NCBI GenBank assembly: GCA_030589825.1
Contig: JAUUZT010000029.1
Span: 1-8,421 of the forward strand
Source of the DNA: Dehalococcoidia bacterium
Lineage (GTDB): Bacteria > Chloroflexota > Dehalococcoidia > GIF9 > AB-539-J10
Direction of reading: 5' to 3'
DNA length: 8,421 nucleotides
Below are positions 7,080 through 8,421 of the stretch, piece after piece (the first letter of the stretch is position 1; each line of letters opens with the position of its first letter). The notes under the pieces are model-generated. The model searched no databases. It saw only the letters and a program-made list of their open reading frames with translations, and was not told the DNA's origin. The position numbers and the translations under genes were made by a program.

Positions 7080-7302
7080 TATAAACTGTTTAGTCGTTTT
7101 GATTCTATAATATTGTCTTATGTCTGCGCTCCGTAAACTCCGCTTGCTTTGCTCTCGGCAGCAAAGTAAATAGGCTACACAAGCCGGCGCTTTTAAAATT
7201 TTATTATTCAAGATAATTGTACAGAAAAAATATTCTGGGCAGATTTTAGGTACTTTAATTTTTAAGCGGCATATCTAATTTGTTCTATAATAGGCCGTTA
7301 TG
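7062..7302. repeat. 241-bp stretch bounded by 8-bp inverted repeats CATAACGG/CCGTTATG
   Basis: CATAACGG at 7062-7069 is exactly complementary to CCGTTATG at 7295-7302, and the right copy is followed by C. The outward AAC...GTT order resembles the ends of integron attC sites, but at 241 bp it is much longer than usual (about 60-150 bp) and the inner boxes are not complementary. No open reading frame fills it. A non-autonomous mobile element is another reading, and chance is possible for 8-bp arms. Confidence 0.35.
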
Positions 7303-7304
7303 CT

Positions 7305-7415
7305 AAATAGCCACACGGCCAGCGCGCTATTTCCTGCGCACGGCTGCCCTGACCCTTAGGCTATTAATAGTTTTACCCAACGCTCTTTTGCGTTGCACGC
7401 AATTGGCTGCCCTGA
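7305..7415. repeat. GC-richer block with an 11-bp direct repeat and short hairpins
   Basis: GGCTGCCCTGA occurs at 7342-7352 and 7405-7415, each after a GCGCAC- or GCACGC-like run. Between them lie the perfect palindrome CTATTAATAG (7361-7370) and two mutually exclusive hairpins: CAACGC/GCGTTG (7378-7395) and TTGCGT/ACGCAA (7388-7402). The repeat layout suggests a duplicated unit or a structured element of unknown role. Confidence 0.45.
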
Positions 7416-7427
7416 GCAAGAGATTTC

Positions 7428-7730
7428 CAGGCAAGTTGTAATGTCCTATTTTACGTTATCTGGATAATTATAAAGGATACTTTCAAATATGCTACTCACA
7501 GCGATTAGAAACTTGCCTGCAAAACACTTGCTGCCTTTACGCTTTGTTTAAGCGATCTTATCCTTTTATAATCTGTTATAGTAGGAACTAGCTGATATTT
7601 ATGCTCAGTATTTCCCTTTTTACGCTCAAGCCGCTGGGCTCATCCTTTTCCAGTCGATGAAAAGGATGGAAAAATCTTGGCAAAATAATGCTCCTGCCCA
7701 CAAGGCCTGCGCATTCCTCGCTATTTTACC
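7428..7730. other. Densely palindromic block, candidate structured RNA or mobile palindromic element
   Basis: Several inverted repeats follow one another. CAGGCAAGTT (7428-7437) pairs with AACTTGCCTG (7510-7519). ATTATAAAGGATA (7467-7479) pairs with TATCCTTTTATAAT (7559-7572) with one bulged base. CGCTT/AAGCG lies at 7540-7554 and AGCC/GGCT at 7629-7640. Immediately after comes a perfect 10-bp stem, CATCCTTTTC/GAAAAGGATG (7641-7668). A nested hairpin follows: GGCAAAATA/TATTTTACC with one mismatch (7679-7730) encloses ATGC/GCAT and GCC/GGC. The first two long pairings interleave, so they could form a pseudoknot or be alternative folds. No known RNA family is recognised, and the active strand is unknown. 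Confidence 0.45.
7641..7668. repeat. Perfect 10-bp stem-loop
   Basis: CATCCTTTTC (7641-7650) and GAAAAGGATG (7659-7668) are exactly complementary around an 8-nt loop, CAGTCGAT. This is among the strongest single hairpins in the window. Neither strand has the T-run expected of an intrinsic terminator, and no gene ends next to it, so it is better read as part of the surrounding structured block. Confidence 0.65.
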
Positions 7731-7900
7731 GGGCCAACCCACCTAGACGTTGAGATTTATTTAACATAATTGAATTTCTCATATATTCTCAGCAAGCGTA
7801 TTGGGAGAAAGAGAATTATTAATTAAGGAAGATAATGCACTAATACCCTATTTGACTCTTTTTGCGACATGGATTTAGAATACCATAATCATATTATAAT

Positions 7901-7976
7901 GGTTAGCAAATTAGTAGCAGCGGTTATGTTAAACTATGATTCATATCATAATAAACTAAAATTGATAATGCTAACC
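7901..7976 (+). promoter_or_regulatory. Possible structured leader ahead of the M1 peptidase gene
   Basis: GGTTAGCA (7901-7908) pairs perfectly with TGCTAACC (7969-7976), and the right arm ends 7 bp before the ATG at 7984. The enclosed loop contains TATGAT-TCAT-ATCATA (7935-7950). Just before it is an imperfect palindrome with ACCAT/ATGGT ends (7882-7903). In a transcript starting upstream, the pairing would place the ribosome-binding region beside a stem. An operator role in DNA is equally possible. Confidence 0.35.
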
Positions 7977-7983
7977 TTGTTTA

Positions 7984-8421
7984 ATGAGTTTTCTTAAATT
8001 GATATTGTTTGGACTAATCTCTTTATCCTTCCATTCCTGCTCTGTTATTTTAGGCCCCAGACCATTTGGGAAGACGCCAGTTCTTAAAAATAATTACCCT
8101 AAATTTAGTGAGCTAGACAGCTTGATAGGTGTCCACAATCCAACTTATGATGTATTCTTCTATGACCTAGAAATCAATATTGATCCAGCAACTCAGTCAA
8201 TTGATGGTATCGTAAATATCCACTTTCGAAATCTTTCGGAGCGTAATCAAATTAAATTTGATCTAGATTCAAGATTGACAATAGACTATGTAAAACTGAA
8301 TGATAACGAAATAACCTATTCAAGAAAATTCAACTCCTTCTTCCTAGATACTTTACTGGCTGAAAATATTAATTACGTGGCTACTATTAAATATCAAGGA
8401 ACACCAAAAGTATCTGATGAC
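7984..8421 (+). CDS. Putative M1-family metallopeptidase, N-terminal part only
   Basis: The frame runs from ATG at 7984 to the window edge, giving 146 residues without a stop, so the gene is cut by the window. Residues 1-18 are hydrophobic and lead to FHSC (Cys19), a weak lipobox, so a membrane lipoprotein is plausible. Residues 55-67 (YDVFFYDLEINID) and 72-81 (SIDGIVNIHF), then alternating strands to YVATIKYQG (about 131-139), match the start of the N-terminal beta-sandwich domain of M1 aminopeptidases. The zinc-binding HEXXH motif would lie some 200 residues further on, outside the window. Expected activity is removal of N-terminal residues from peptides in the envelope. The gene has a long untranslated upstream region and is separate from the barrel/PKD unit. 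Confidence 0.75.
   Translation, partial: MSFLKLILFGLISLSFHSCSVILGPRPFGKTPVLKNNYPKFSELDSLIGVHNPTYDVFFYDLEINIDPATQSIDGIVNIHFRNLSERNQIKFDLDSRLTIDYVKLNDNEITYSRKFNSFFLDTLLAENINYVATIKYQGTPKVSDD

Larger units (their letters stand above)
6541..7983. other. Gene-poor, repeat- and hairpin-rich intergenic region
   Basis: About 1.4 kb lies between the PKD-like gene and the M1 peptidase gene. It holds, in order, the terminator hairpin, repeat copy B (6830-7079), a stretch bounded by 8-bp inverted repeats (7062-7302), a GC-richer block with direct repeats and hairpins (7305-7415), a densely palindromic block (7428-7730) and a paired leader before the M1 gene (7901-7976). A reverse-strand frame of 123 codons (7047 to 6676) spans copy B. 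Its frame is broken in copy A, so I do not call it a gene. I see no tRNA, rRNA or known regulatory RNA, and nothing in 6575-6675 or 7731-7880. Confidence 0.6.

Noticed and set aside
6999..7211. 70-codon minus-strand frame
   Set aside because: It crosses the boundary between repeat copy B and its unrelated flank, and the Cys-rich translation resembles no protein family.
7901..7976. attC site ahead of the M1 gene
   Set aside because: The ends are in GTT...AAC order, the reverse of attC, and reading the other strand does not change this.

Overview
The window looks like a chromosomal segment of a Bacteroidota bacterium, most likely of the Cytophagales type, although the order is a guess. The DNA is AT-rich. 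Exported proteins end in the C-terminal sorting domain of the type IX secretion system (T9SS). PKD-like Ig modules begin and end with cysteines. Start codons lack Shine-Dalgarno sequences and follow A-rich leaders.

Layout from left to right. (1) Positions 75-2821, minus strand: a two-gene unit in which a small lipoprotein (2821 to 2264) is followed 26 bp later by a secreted trypsin-fold endopeptidase of the lysyl-endopeptidase type with a T9SS tail (2237 to 75). (2) Positions 2822-3875: about 1 kb without a convincing gene. It holds a GC-rich palindromic element, copy A of a roughly 220-bp dispersed repeat, and a 28-nt near-perfect palindrome. (3) Positions 3876-6540, plus strand: a doubtful 88-codon exported ORF, then an outer-membrane beta-barrel protein and a five-module PKD-like T9SS protein. 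These follow one another with 1-nt and 4-nt overlaps. A hairpin ends the unit at 6548-6574. (4) Positions 6541-7983: about 1.4 kb without a gene, containing repeat copy B, a 241-bp stretch bounded by 8-bp inverted repeats, and a dense cluster of hairpins. (5) From 7984 to the edge: the start of a putative M1-family metallopeptidase lipoprotein.

Functionally this is a cell-surface and secretion neighbourhood. Both T9SS cargo proteins have closely similar tails (a shared WDLEIYD block) and a closely similar PKD-like module, so they probably share domain ancestry and the same export route. The barrel is translationally coupled to one cargo and the lipoprotein is paired with the other. Each could be a surface partner of its neighbour, but that is inferred only from gene order. 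The two full repeat copies lie in the same orientation on either side of the barrel/PKD unit. A fragment matching the repeat's right end lies at the left edge of the window, so the repeat separates the transcription units.
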